This document shows, piece by piece, positions 25,885-37,943 of a stretch of 64,000 nucleotides of DNA (position 1 is its first letter; every line of letters begins with the position of its first letter). This DNA comes from Megalonaias nervosa (lineage: Eukaryota; Mollusca; Bivalvia; Unionida; Unionidae), in the NCBI GenBank assembly GCA_016617855.1, contig JAECUM010000860.1:1-64000 (forward strand). Reading direction: 5' to 3'. A program made the position numbers and the translations under genes. The notes beneath the pieces are model-generated. The model was given only the letters and a program-made list of their open reading frames with translations. It was not told where the DNA came from and did no database searches.

Positions 25885-26115
25885 CAGGGACGGGCAACAT
25901 ATGGCCCGCGGGCCTGACCCGGCCCGCGACGGGATTTTGACTGGCCCGCGACGGGATTTTGACTGGCCCGCGGTCACATCCGGCCGCAATCTCCTACTAC
26001 TTTCTTACTGCGTCGCAGTAACAGTGACTGTTAGTTATTCTTTTAGTAATCCGGCCCACCAAGAACTTCATTTTCCCATATCCGGCCCGCCGACTAGAGA
26101 AGTTGCCCACCACTG
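25885..26115. mobile_element. hAT-type MITE with perfect 8-bp TSD
   Basis: A 231-bp GC-rich element in AT-rich surroundings. The ends are inverted: cagggacgggcaacatatgg at the left and, on the complement of the right end, cagtggtgggcaacttctct. The CAGNGNNGGGCAAC terminus is typical of hAT elements. It is flanked by identical 8-bp repeats atttagat (25877-25884 and 26116-26123), the TSD length of hAT transposons. It contains a direct repeat of ctggcccgcgacgggatttt and no transposase. Confidence 0.92.
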
Positions 26116-28393
26116 ATTTAGATATTAGGAGCATCTAACAAAAACCTGAATACTTAGAAAGTATAGCGAAAAAATTTTCAATTTTATGCTTTAGTGAAAC
26201 ACATTTAAATTCTAGCATCCATATGGAATGTTTAAAACTCAACGGTTTTATGAACTGTTATGGAGGCGGCATCATGGTATACATTTCAGATAAACTACTT
26301 TGCAAACATCTGAACAATTCAAACTTTGGCTGTCACAGTACTGAACTAATGTGGACTGAGATTATGTTATCCTCACATAAATTAGCCTTAATGGTAGGGT
26401 ACAGGTACTCTCTAACCAATTTCTGGGAAAGTTTTTAAACTTCAATTCAGATATCGTCAGGGACATGAATAAACATATTAATATTATGTGGGGCTGTAAC
26501 ACTTTACTTTTACATACCTTCTGCTTCTGCCAATTTAGTTAATATAGTCTATGAGATGTAATAACAAATCCTACACGTTACCTGTACTACAAAAACCTTG
26601 TTTGATCCAATCTTTGTAAGTAGTGGCATAAATATAATTCAAACAGACATTTTAAAAATTGATACAGAATTTAGTGATCTTGATGCTCCTAATAGAGCTA
26701 TCAGTGTTTACATGTACCTCCAAGTGGCCTACATGTGCTGTGTGTGGATTTATAACAAAGCTCAGATAACACGAATTTACTGGGCAGATCTATTGCTAAC
26801 ACCAATCGATATTGATGTGGTACTGATATATTCACAACCAAACTAACAGAATTCTCAACTTTATGTATTCCTTGTAAAACTTTAACAAATTGCCCAACCA
26901 ATAAACCATGGTTTGATTGTCAATTAAGAAAAATGACAAGGAAAAGGGACAGAGCACACAAATTTGTCATCAATCGTGATTGGCCAATTGACTGGAACAA
27001 ATTGAAGCAAATCAGAAATAAAGTAAACAACATGAGAAAGTATGCTAAAAAGCAATATATGGTTAATTTCGCATCTTTCCTAAACCATTTTGGAAAATTA
27101 CAAATTCTGACTTAAAAGAGATATATCCTTCAAATTCTATTCCACCACTTATAGATACAAGAAATAATTCTTCAGTTTGCATCTATGATGACAAAGAAAA
27201 CTTATTAAATGATTATTTTATTCCACTTTCAACTATTTATGATAGTAACGTTCCTCTCCCTATTTTTAAAAAAAATGATCCGATACCCTAAACAAAATTA
27301 TTATTACCGAAAAAGAAATTATTAAAAAGATATTATTAATTCCATTTTTGTCAATAAATCCACTGAACCTGATGGCATAAGTCATAAAATGCTTAAAGAT
27401 GTCCGTGAAACAAAGCAGCACCACTGGCAATGCTTTATAATCGATCACTGAAGGAAAATAAATTTCCAGATAAATGGAAACTTATGCATACTCTTCACAT
27501 TCCTAAAGAACTTTCCCACATGAATCTGTCTACTTATCTGTGTCAAAAAATCATTTTAAGTCAAGTGTATAATTTACTTTAAAAAACACTTCGTTTTATA
27601 AGTATCAATCAGGATTCCTTCCTGGTCTCTCAACTGTTTTTCAACTTACTGAAATGTATCATAGTACATGTATAATTATGCAATTCATTAGAACAATTCA
27701 TTAGAACAATCTCAAAATTCTTGTATTGTATTTTGTGATCTATCAGGTAATCTGATAAAATGGTTTCAAAGTTATTTAAGGAATAGAAAACAAAATGGTC
27801 CTTTTCCATGTTACTTATTCATGGGAAATAGTTATAAATGCTGGTGTGCCACAAGGAATTCTGTGCTTGGGCCACTCATGTTTTTAATTTATGTAGGCAA
27901 TATTGTTGATGGTATGAGCCCTCTCACTTGTCTTTTTGCATATGACTCATCTCTGCATTACTCACGCCCTTATTGTGCTGAAACAGTGCTTATCATGAAT
28001 AAAATTGCATAACTGGTCCAAGCAATGGCTCTTATAGTTTAATCAAGAAAAACAGCGGCTATTTTTGTCACAAACAAAATGTAACAAATACTCCCGAACT
28101 TGTTTTTGATAATATTAAACTTAAATATGTGGATACTCATCACCATCTAGGGTTATTACTTTCATCAAATGGACTTGTCACATTTATAGCATTTTGAAAA
28201 CGGCATCAATCTGAATAGCTAATCTTCGAAATCTAAAATAAAAGCAGGCAGATTTTAGCAAAACTGTATATAACTTATATCAGATCTATCTTGGAAGATG
28301 CCAGTATAGTCTGGGATGGATTCTTGTCGACTGATTCAGAAAAATTGGAAAAACTACAGCAAGAATAGTCACGATAGTTATAGGACTTCCAAA

Positions 28394-28553
28394 GTACACT
28401 AGCAGGCAATCTATTTTGAAACAGGGTACACTAGCAGGCAATCTATTTTGAAACAGGGTACACTAGCAGGCAATCTATTTTGAAACAGGGTACACTAGCA
28501 GGCAATCTATTTTGAAACAGGGTACACTAGCGGGCAATCTATTTTGAAACAGG
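28394..28553. repeat. 32-bp tandem expansion inside the LINE
   Basis: Five near-identical copies of gtacactagcaggcaatcta then ttttgaaacagg. The unit is a piece of the LINE reading frame (TSRQSILKQ-like), so the array arose by local amplification of LINE sequence after insertion. Confidence 0.93.
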
Positions 28554-29729
28554 GCGGGAGCATCTGCAGTCTAGAAGAAAAAGACAAAAATTCTTAACAC
28601 TCTACAAGATTAAAACAAGCCAAACTCCAGACAATCTGACTGAAATACTCCATCCCCCTGTATCCAAACAAATAAATTATAACCTTTGACGTTCAAATAA
28701 TATGATCATTTGCAATTTCAGGCTAAATTCTACCAAAATTATCATTTATACCCTCAACAGTATCCTTGTGTTTAATATTTCCAAAATATTGCATCTAGCA
28801 AAATGCCAAGTTTTATTAATCAAAGTCTTGATAGTTATCCATACTAGATTATGACATAATATAAGTTCATTAAAAGCTGATCTGTACCGTGTTCAGCTTG
28901 TTGACATCCCTTTTGGTTCCTGCTGTGGGATCCCAAGTACAGTAGACAACGAAATGACTTGATGAGAAAATTACTTTCAGTGTCATATGCAACTATTAGC
29001 TTAGATTACTGTTTTGGGGAAAGGGCAATGCAAATGAAAAAAGACATAGAATTTTATAACATGTATGTAATTATATAACCATTAATGGACAATTTCAATA
29101 ACTTACTCAAACAGTGACTAGAGTCATAATGTGCCTCTCTCTCTATCTCTATCTCTCTCTCCTTCTCTCACTCTCTCTCTTTCTTTCTCTCTCTCTCCAA
29201 TCATTTTTTATTATCATCATGTTGAATATGTTGTAATACTTGAATCATGTAGGGAGAGGGCTAATTTAATTTGTCAGAACTTGTGCCCAATTCCATCGTA
29301 TCATATTGTGACAATAAAATACGTTTAAACAAAAAAAAATGCTTTATCTCTTATAAAAGATCTATCCAAGCAGAAACTTTTAAAATAATGAAACGATATT
29401 CTGTGTAGGTGCCCAATACAAAAATCCAACTCATGAGATCTTTATAGCCAGCAATACGTTGTGGAAGCAACAATGAAACAGACTGGTTCTAGGTTGAAGC
29501 CTACTGATGCACACAATTTACCACTACACCAACTACTTCTGATGAAGTATTACATTCATTTTTACAAAATTATTTTCAGCCAATCAGTGACCTTTATTCT
29601 CTCAAATACAATATTTACTATACAAGGACATATGGCTTAGTTCCAGAGCTCTTAAAATAATTAATTGCCTGTTACCACATATCAAGTTGTGAATGCAAAT
29701 TTACACACTTATTGAAACTGTAGTGGGGA

Positions 29730-29732
<3 letters not shown>

Positions 29733-29822
<90 letters not shown>

Positions 29823-30101
29823 TTGGACGTTTAACGTAGCTTTAAAATTTTTTTCAGTCATATCGCTATGATGTCTGCAGTGTGTAGTTTGTAATGATGT
29901 CTAGCACTGGAACATCATGTCCCACCCAGTCACATTATCCTGACACCAGGCTGACCAGTACTAACACTAACCTCTTAATGCTGAGTGCCTAGTGTGGTAG
30001 CTGTTAGTACAATTTTTATAAGTCTGGTATGCCAGGATTTGAACCCATGACCTCCCACATCCGAAGTGGACCCTCTAACCATTAGGTCACCGGAGTGGTC
30101 T
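29733..30101 (-). mobile_element. SINE-B copy with 12-bp TSD and long AC tail
   Basis: The tail is an 87-base (GT)n run at 29733-29819 on the plus strand. The SINE-B body follows (atttggacgtttaacgtagc ...), ending with the tRNA-like head near 30040-30100 (cattaggtcaccggagtgg). Perfect 12-bp repeats tagtggggaaag flank it at 29721-29732 and 30102-30113. The long microsatellite is therefore the SINE tail. Confidence 0.92.
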
Positions 30102-30769
30102 TAGTGGGGAAAGAAAAGGGTTGGAACACTTAGAACTTTGTCTAATTATGCAATTTATCTTCTTTTTTAAAACTATATATATCAGTAGCAGGAACTGGTG
30201 AAAAGAAGACAAGGTGCAAAATGTTAAAAAAGATATTTACAAAGTGATTTGATTTATTGTGTAGATGATGGTTGGCAGCTGACCTGGAAAAGTACTGAAC
30301 CCACAACCAATTAATTTGGTGCTCAAGACTCTACCAAATAAGCTACCATAGCTCCCAAATGGCAATGGTACATTCTTATTTGTACATCATCACTTGGATG
30401 TGTTTTACCCAAACTAATAATACTTTAACATTGATTCATTCACATTAATTTTTCACTGCAATGTGATATGACAGTAGGGTGTCATGATAGAATCATATGT
30501 GACATTTCAGCAGGAAGTTTTAGAGATATATGTGGCAATGTAATTTCTGGTATTTATGATCACCAAATCAGCACCAAAACAGACTACAGATCACACAAAT
30601 TCTATTTCTAACTTTCAACAATCCACACTGATGGGAAAATTTATACAAAAATTAACAGTTTTCTTTAATTATGTACTATATTGTGTTTGGAGGGGGAAAT
30701 GTGTGAAATCAAGGCATGGTGAAGTGAACTTTGTCATTTGGGCACGTTTACACTAAATGACAAACTAAT

Positions 30770-30965
30770 GAACGTGGGTTCGAGTCTTGGGCTCTGCCAA
30801 TGTGGGTACATGAGAAAGCTTGCCAGTAGATTCTCATGGGTTGGTGGTTCTTTCCGGGGTTTTCCCAGATTCTTCCTCCACCATTTATACCATACTGGCC
30901 ACCATGTATAGCTTATCATGTGCTGAAAAATGGCATTCAACCCTATAACAACAACTACAACAAAC
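30770..30965 (+). mobile_element. SINE-A, 5'-truncated copy
   Basis: It begins within the B box (gaacgtgggttcgagtcttg) and runs through the SINE-A body to gtgctgaaaaatggcattca and an AAC/CTACAA tail. Confidence 0.85.
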
Positions 30966-31181
30966 TTGAAGGTGACTATTTCGCATTAATCGGCCAACAG
31001 CATGGACCATACACAGTCTTAATACTATAATGTTTATTAAATTGTCCCTTGGTACTATTGCAGCGCACATAGGTGTGACTCAGCCTGTTCTGGGACGGTC
31101 ACTTCCATTAAACAATCTGGGTGATGTCATTCAACATCAACTATTTCTAAAAAAATATATCACAGACTATGGAGACCATCT

Positions 31182-31328
31182 GATATGCCATGTCCGACTT
31201 AATGCTTAACATAAGTAAGGCTGTATTGTTGATATGCCATGTCCGACTTAATGCTTAACATAAGTAAGGCTGTATTGTTGATATGCCATGTCCGACTTGA
31301 TGCCTAACGTAAGTAAGGCTGTATTGGT
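31182..31328. repeat. 49-bp tandem repeat, three copies
   Basis: The unit is gatatgccatgtccgactta, then atgcttaacataagtaagg, then ctgtattgtt. Two copies are nearly identical and the third has three substitutions. Confidence 0.9.
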
Positions 31329-31509
31329 GAATATGAGCTATGAACTACTACACTGGATTTCATCAAAATGCAGCAAAATGAAGATACTCTTCACAGCATA
31401 CAGGTAAAACCTGTATTTATTAATTAATAATCATAATTAAGCATTGAACACAGGCAACTTTTATAGGTGTGAATGTGACAGGTAAATATAAGTCCATTAT
31501 TGATATTTA

Positions 31510-31762
31510 TGTTGTTGTTGTTGTTTTTATAGAGTTTAATGCCATTTTTCAGCACAAGATAGGCTATACATGGTAACCAGTATAGATGGTGGAGGAAGAG
31601 AAAACTCTGGAAAGAACCATCGACCCACGAGAAGCTACTGGCAAGCTTTCTCACGTACCCACATTGGCCGAGCCTGAGACTCGAACCCATGCAGACAGAG
31701 GTGAGATGACAGTGATCTGTAACGGTTAAAGTGCTTTAGACCACTCGTCCACTCATGGCCCC
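31510..31762 (-). mobile_element. SINE-A, full-length copy
   Basis: A (GTT)n tail at the left, the reverse SINE-A body (gccatttttcagcacaagat), and a B box and A box region ending tggccatgag / ccactcatggcccc at the right. The flanks 'atatttatg' and 'tattttatg' may be a decayed TSD. Confidence 0.85.
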
Positions 31763-32844
31763 TGGTATTTTATGTAAAGAATGATGTACTGAAATAATAC
31801 TCATTATGGTGGGAAATACCAGACCTGGACTAGATTTCTTTCTTACAAATATTTACTTATAATTCACAAAAATATGTCATATGGTCACAGAACTTTAAAT
31901 ATATACCAAAATTAATTAAAATTGGAAACAAAATAATATTTGGAGAAATTATTTTAACTTGCTCCAACTTGTCATGGATGCATGATTTTTTGGGGAGTAT
32001 TGTGAATGAGCCCCTGTGTTTGGACCTTACAGTTTTTACTAATGGCATATTATGATAAAGTAACCCAGACCAATGTATTGTAAAATAAATTATACTCTGG
32101 AGCAGTCACACTGGAGAGAAAAAACAAACATTTAATAGGTACAACTTTTGTCATCTCTTCAAGGCATCATAATGTTAACTGAGTCAAACATTATGGTAAC
32201 AGTTTTTATATCACTTAAGAGTCCTAAGAAATCATTAATATTTTTTTCTGATTCTATTAAAGATTTGTTATTCACTGAAAAATGTGCTTTTTGCATACAA
32301 CACTAGCAACCATAAAGCCTAAATAGAAAATAAAATGTTTTCTAGTTCAACCTCAAAGCTATATGCAAGATGACATAGGAAACAGGTGTGATTTGACATT
32401 TTCTGGAAAAATTTATTTGTGCAAAACAATAAAGCTATTTCACTGAAATGCAATTTTTTTCAGAAATGTTGCTTAACTTATGCTAATTACAAGGGGGGTG
32501 GGGGGGGGGATAAGTTATGTCCAAGTTTATGCCCAGCAAAGTAAGGTAGTCTTCATGTATCTGAATTAATAACTAATGCATTGGATTTCATCAAAAAGCA
32601 AAATAAAGGAAATATATTTAAAAAAACTTAATTTACAAGAGAATGTTCACAAGCTCAGTCAATCACATACAAAAATGCCTGATTAACATGCATAGATGTC
32701 ACTCATATCTCATATCAAAAATAGAACAGTTCAAAATATAGGCATGTTGCAGAGTAATAAGGTCAGCCAATCAGATTCAAGTTTATCTCATTAATATGCG
32801 CAGATGCACTCCTATCGAACCCACTTAAGCTCTTGATATGGGCT

Positions 32845-33170
32845 TCCAGAGTGGACATCATTCTTTGAATTCATCTAAGATCTTGATGATTTGGGCCTCT
32901 TGAGTCGATGTCATTATTTATTGAACTCATCTACTATCTTTATGATATGGCCCTCTTGAGTGAATGTCGTTCATTGAACTCATGTAAGATCCTGATGAAA
33001 TGGGGATGTCATCACTGATCTCATTGAGGATCTTGATATGGGCCTCCTGAGTGGATGTCATTCATTACTGAACTCATCTACGATCCTGATGATATGGGCC
33101 TATAGAGTGGATGTTACTCCTAATGAACTCATTTAAGATCTTGATGATATAAATCTCTAAAGTGATCACA
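32845..33170. repeat. About 70-bp degenerate tandem repeat
   Basis: About five diverged copies of 'gaactcatctaagatcttga', then 'tgatatgggcctcttgagtg', then 'gatgtcattcatt'. Confidence 0.8.
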
Positions 33171-33186
33171 AGCAATATGAGCAGAT

Positions 33187-33267
33187 AGTATATGAAAATG
33201 GATGACAGATAATAGTATATGAAAATGGATGACAGATGATAGTATATGAAAATGGATGACAGATGAG
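33187..33267. repeat. 27-bp tandem repeat, three copies
   Basis: The unit is agtatatgaaaatggatgac followed by agatgat, near perfect. Confidence 0.93.
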
Positions 33268-33309
33268 GCATGAGCTAATAATCCGAAGGCCCTTTATGCC
33301 TGGATGTTT

Positions 33310-33760
33310 TCTGGAAAATTTCCTCAATTCCAGTTCACAAGCTTTGGAGAAGCTGTTTAAGGGTTATCTATTTTTAGTAATGGTGGCCATATTCAAAAGC
33401 AGATCTGAATCATTATTTTCTATAACTTGAAAGCCATTCAAGTTGGGATGGTTTCTTTCAAAGTTTAATCAAATCTACCAATCAGTTTATTAAGAAGTTG
33501 TTTGAAGGTTTTTTGGGGGGAATTTTTTTAAATAAATGAAGCCATGTTGATTGGCAGATCTGCAGCTTTTATACAAATGTGAAAGCTTTTATGCCAGAAA
33601 ACTCACTACAAACTTTGGTTCAGACTGGTCCATTGTTTTCTTTTCTGAGACGTTTAAATTTTTATCAAATGATAACAGACAATCCACATCACATGATGCA
33701 CATTGGGTCGTACCATATGCTCACATAACCTTATGTGCCAGGTGGGCTAAAAATAGACTT
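33310..33760. repeat. Diverged dispersed repeat
   Basis: The text 'ccacatcacatgatgcacat', then 'tgggtcgtaccatatgctca', then 'caggtgggctaaaaa' resembles a terminal segment common in mollusc dispersed repeats (from memory). An incidental 81-codon frame lies within it. Confidence 0.4.
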
Positions 33761-34047
33761 ATGACTTTAAATGGAAAAATTCTAAAAGAAAGGTAGCACA
33801 CTTAAGAATTGAGTAAAAGAAGAATAAAAAGTGAAAAAAGTATGGAATTCTAAAGACAAATTTTTCAGCTAAGTTTTAATGAACAAAATAAATAATCACA
33901 ATCTAAAATATCTGCAGCATTCAGGAAGAATGTTTCATCTGAAACGCAACGCAAAAGATCATGCACATAATCAATGACACATAATGCAGAACCCAAAAGC
34001 ATGTAAAAGATATTGTTCATCTACTATAAAGCTCAAACCTTTAAAAT

Positions 34048-35282
34048 AAACAAGAGCTCCTCAACGGGACCGATGCTCTTCTGGCCAAATTGAAATTTCC
34101 AGGAATCCATGTTACCAGCAAGTTCATTTCTTCTGTCCTTGTATTCTTTTTAACTGCTGAATATTTAAAAAATTTCCAGACACAAGACAAAAACTCAGTT
34201 TGGTAACAAAACTATTTTCTTACATGTCTAAGTTAACATGTTCCCAAGATACCTGTTAAGTACAGTACAAAATTCTTTGTCATGACCTTTGACTCAGGAC
34301 CAACAACCTATGACAAGAGCTTTAGAACTGAAAACCACCCATATCAAATATCACAATCGCTTCAAGAAAAGTGATCAAAAGAAAATTTAAAATTGACACC
34401 ACTTGTTGGCATGACTTTTGCTTAGGACCTACTAAGTATCGTAAGTAAAAACCCCATCCTTAAAGTACTGTTCCAGAGAAGTAGCAATAACAATAACAAT
34501 AAAAATAACAATAACAACAGCAATAACAAGATTTTCAATACTGCATCCATACTGTAGGTCAATATGATTGGCATCATTATCATTCAGAACCAACTACATG
34601 TCATGTTGATACAGCTATCAATTCAGGTGAAGTATTGGTAACAAGATTTTCAAGATGATCACCATGCCATGAAAATGAAAATCTGATTAGCACTATTTTC
34701 ATTTAGGGCCGACTAGATGTTGTAAGAAGTCTTAGTGGATTTCCATGTGGCAATGTGTTCATTTAGGACCATCAGATACAATAAGAAGACTTCTTTTGAA
34801 AATTTCTTATAGATATGATTATGAATTCAGAAGGATTAGCAATAACAAGTTTCCAAATTGCCACCATGGTGGTCACACTGATGTTAAATCAAAACCGTAT
34901 TCATAAGAAGTTTTTTTGAAAATCTGATGTTGATATGGCCATCATCCAATGGTATTTAGGAATAACAGTGATAACAAGATTTTCAAGCTGGATGTCATGG
35001 CATCTATACTGGATCTCCAATTGGTACTATTTTCATTTAGGACCAACTAGACATCACAAGAAGTTACATAATACATAAAAACCTTATGTTGATATGACCA
35101 TCGTACAGGATGAGTAAAGATAACACCTAGGAATGAATGCATGTGTAAAGTCTCATCTCAATCCTCAAAATACTTTCGGAGGAGTAGCAATAAAAAACCG
35201 ATGCTACCAGATGGACAACTGACCAATCGATGAAGGACAGATGACAGGCCATCACATAAGGTCTTCTGGTCTATGACCAGTG
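34048..35282. mobile_element. Composite dispersed element, copy 1
   Basis: The head is aaacaagagctcctcaacgg then gaccgatgctct. The tail is 'gatgacaggccatcacataa' then 'ggtcttctggtctatgacc'. The interior is a series of diverged units of about 150-170 bp, each with 'ataacaagattttcaagatg', 'gccatactggat', 'cattttcatttaggaccaac' and 'catcataagaagtctt' type segments. It shares head, tail and units with 36407-37360 and 41715-42600. It has no coding capacity. Confidence 0.6.
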
Positions 35283-35708
35283 GTGCAAAAAATTTGAGGT
35301 TACTATTTTACTCCTTCATGATATCCCACCTGGTACACAAATTTACACTGATCCAATCTATGAGGTAATATTGCATCAGACAAATTTTGACAATTATCGT
35401 GACCTTCACTCTAGATGTAATACCGCCTTGAAATCAAGGTCAAGGCCATTATGATCAATATTTAACATTATTGGTCAAATAACCATTCGGAGTAAAATAG
35501 TAATACCAGTAAAAGGTTTTCTACAGATAAATGTGGAATTAGCATGCAGGCTGAGCTGCAAATAGTGTGTACCTGAGATCCGTGTCCGCGGGTTACCTAT
35601 GAGTGCATGTGGAATAAAAAACATGGTGTACAAACACGCAAAAATTATGAAGACATAAAAGAACAGGACAGAGACCTTAAAGACACTCTGTGACCATTAA
35701 AGCATATA

Positions 35709-35907
35709 CAGTCAAACCTGTCTATAGTAGCCATCTATGGGATAAAGCAAAACTGGCCTTTTGTAGAGATGACCTATGTATGTGGGTTCACCTTTCAAAC
35801 TTGGTTTTGAACAAATTCTGCACCAAACACCAGTAACGGTAATGTTACTATTATTATTGTCATTCATCTTCATCATCATCATCATCTTCTTCTTCTACTT
35901 ATTGTTA

Positions 35908-35948
<41 letters not shown>

Positions 35949-37828
35949 ATTGTTGTTAACAGATTTAATTTAGTGCACTGATGAACAAAATTACAAAATA
36001 CAAATATAAAAGTTAATTACTGTCGTCTGCTCATTTTAATCAATCTTTTAAATTAAATAATCGATAACACTTTAAAAAGTATGCACCACAAGAGAATACT
36101 AATTTCACTACTAAATGACAGATTACATTTAACTGAAACAGACAAGTGACCCTACCCTTAGCTAAAACTTTAACAATTAGACTTACAAACAGACGTTCAC
36201 ACTTCACACAATATCTAGATTAATCATTTGCTCAGTTCATCAAGATCAAATGGATAAGCTTATATGAGAGGCCTGTGATGAAATGAAAACAATGTGGCTA
36301 TTGTTACCATCACCAAAACTTATCCTGCCTTTACTGACACATTTTGTAAATATTAAATGACCCATGACCTTAATGAAATGGCATGAATTCATCAGATACA
36401 GTTAAAACAAGAGTCCCTAGAAGGAACTGATGCTATACTGGGTGAAAAGAATTTCCAGGAATTAAAGATAATATAAGACCATTTCTTCCTATCAAGTGTT
36501 GAAACTATCTCTGATATTCTTCAGCAATAACAAGATTTTCAAATTAGCTGCTGTGGTACATATGCTGACTGTCAGGTTTTCATTTACCCATAGAACAAAG
36601 CTGACATCATTAGAAGTCTTTTGGTGAGAACCCAATGTCATAATTATCCTCTCACATATAACTGGCAAAACTATCAATAATTCAGGGAGAGAAATGAAAG
36701 GAAGATTCTTAAGACAGTCATCATGTCAGAAATAATGGATGTGCGACTAACACCATTTTTATTAAGGACCAACTAGGCATAATAAGAAGTCTGTTGGTCA
36801 AAACCCTAAGCTGATATATTTATTTGGAGAGGAGTAAAGATAACGGTACTATCAAGATATGACTTTCCATTTAGGAGTAGTCATAACAGGATTTTCAAGA
36901 TGGCTTCTGTGGCAGCCATACTTGACATCCGATCAACACCATCTTCATTTAAGACCAACAGGACATCATATGAGGTCTTCTGGGGAAAACCCATGTCAAT
37001 ATGACTATCTGTTCAAGTAGAGTTGTGATATAAAGATGTATAAGATGGCTCCCAAGGATATCCCATTGGCATCCTTTTTATTTATGACAGGCTAGACATC
37101 ATAAGAAGTCTTTTAGTGAAAACTCATAGTGGATATAATCATTCAAAAGCAGAAGCAATAAGAATTTTCAAGATGGCTGCTATAGCAGCCATACTAGACG
37201 TCAGCATCGCCGTTTTCATTTAGGTACAACTAAACCATGAGATCAATGCGCGTATAAAGTTTCAGGGCAATCCTGCAAATAGTTTAGGATGAGTAATGAT
37301 AACACACTAATGTGCTAATGGCCAGATGACAAAAGACTATAAACTGTTCTGGTCTATGACAATACCTGTCACACTGTCACAAAAGGCAACACTCCTATCT
37401 GCTGTGATTATAGGACTATTTTTGCCATCATCAGCTAACAAACTGCTTCAACTCCCTTTATCGCTAATGAAAAAAGCTGCCTTTTTTAAAAATCTGACAT
37501 ATTGACACTTTTCCGTCACATTGACAATGTGTTTGTAGTACACTGAGTACAAGTGAGACAAGAAAAGTTTTATGTATAACTTTATATATGCTATTCCATT
37601 ATCTAAGCAATGCCTTCCTCATGAAATAAAAATTTAATCTGCATGTCTAACGACTGCTTAAAGTGGAAAGAAACCATTATTTGATTAGGAACCTGGTCGA
37701 TGACTGATGAAAGCAGGTGATCATTATATACATAGCTTTTAGATGGCAAACTGTCAGGGGAAAATTAGAATGGCTATTGGTACCATGTGACCACTATATA
37801 AAGGTGACCATTGGGACAGGTTTGACTG
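35709..37828. mobile_element. Possible TA-flanked DNA transposon (non-autonomous)
   Basis: The left end is cagtcaaacctgtctatagt. The right end is ggacaggtttgactg, the inverted match of its first 14 bases. Both ends are flanked by TA (35707-35708, 37829-37830), as expected for Tc1/mariner/pogo-type elements. The interior has no transposase and contains an ATT microsatellite (about 35896-35946) and composite element copy 2. The pairing of the two ends is inferred. Confidence 0.4.
36407..37360. mobile_element. Composite dispersed element, copy 2
   Basis: The head is aacaagagtccctagaagga then actgatgct. Five to six diverged internal units with 'ttcaagatggctgc' and 'gacatcataagaagtctt' follow, and the tail is 'gactataaactgttctggtc' then 'tatgac'. 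It lies between the paired termini at 35709 and 37828. Confidence 0.6.
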
Positions 37829-37897
37829 TAATCAAGTGAAACTCTTTTATCAAGATTAGATATCACATAAAGTGTGTGAACATATGAATGTTGTGCA

Positions 37898-37943
37898 CAC
37901 ACACACACACACACGCACACACACACCCACACACACACACACA
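37898..37943. repeat. (AC)n microsatellite, interrupted
   Basis: AC repeats with two single-base interruptions. A separate (TTGG)n-like run lies at about 38000-38060 and a GGAT run at about 38936-38962. Confidence 0.9.

Larger units (their letters stand above)
25700..28850 (+). pseudogene. Decayed LINE (jockey/CR1-like ORF2: endonuclease and RT)
   Basis: A non-LTR retrotransposon remnant with many frameshifts and stops. Before and after the MITE the reading HLDIRSI recalls the start of such ORF2 proteins. FSILCFSETHLN (about 26190) is the endonuclease SETxL motif. YGGGIMVYISDKL and VGYRYS follow. KPWFDCQLRKMTRKRDRAHK (about 26900) matches the linker typical of these elements. RT motifs include STEPDGISHKML (about 27360), AGVPQG (27845) frameshifting to LGPLMFLIYVGNI, and FAYDSSL (27935-27955), where the catalytic FADD has Asp changed to Tyr. 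The C-terminal part (LTLYKIKTSQTPDNLTEIL, about 28590) reaches about 28790. The start of the element is uncertain. It lies in the TRPV intron, antisense to the gene. Confidence 0.85.
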
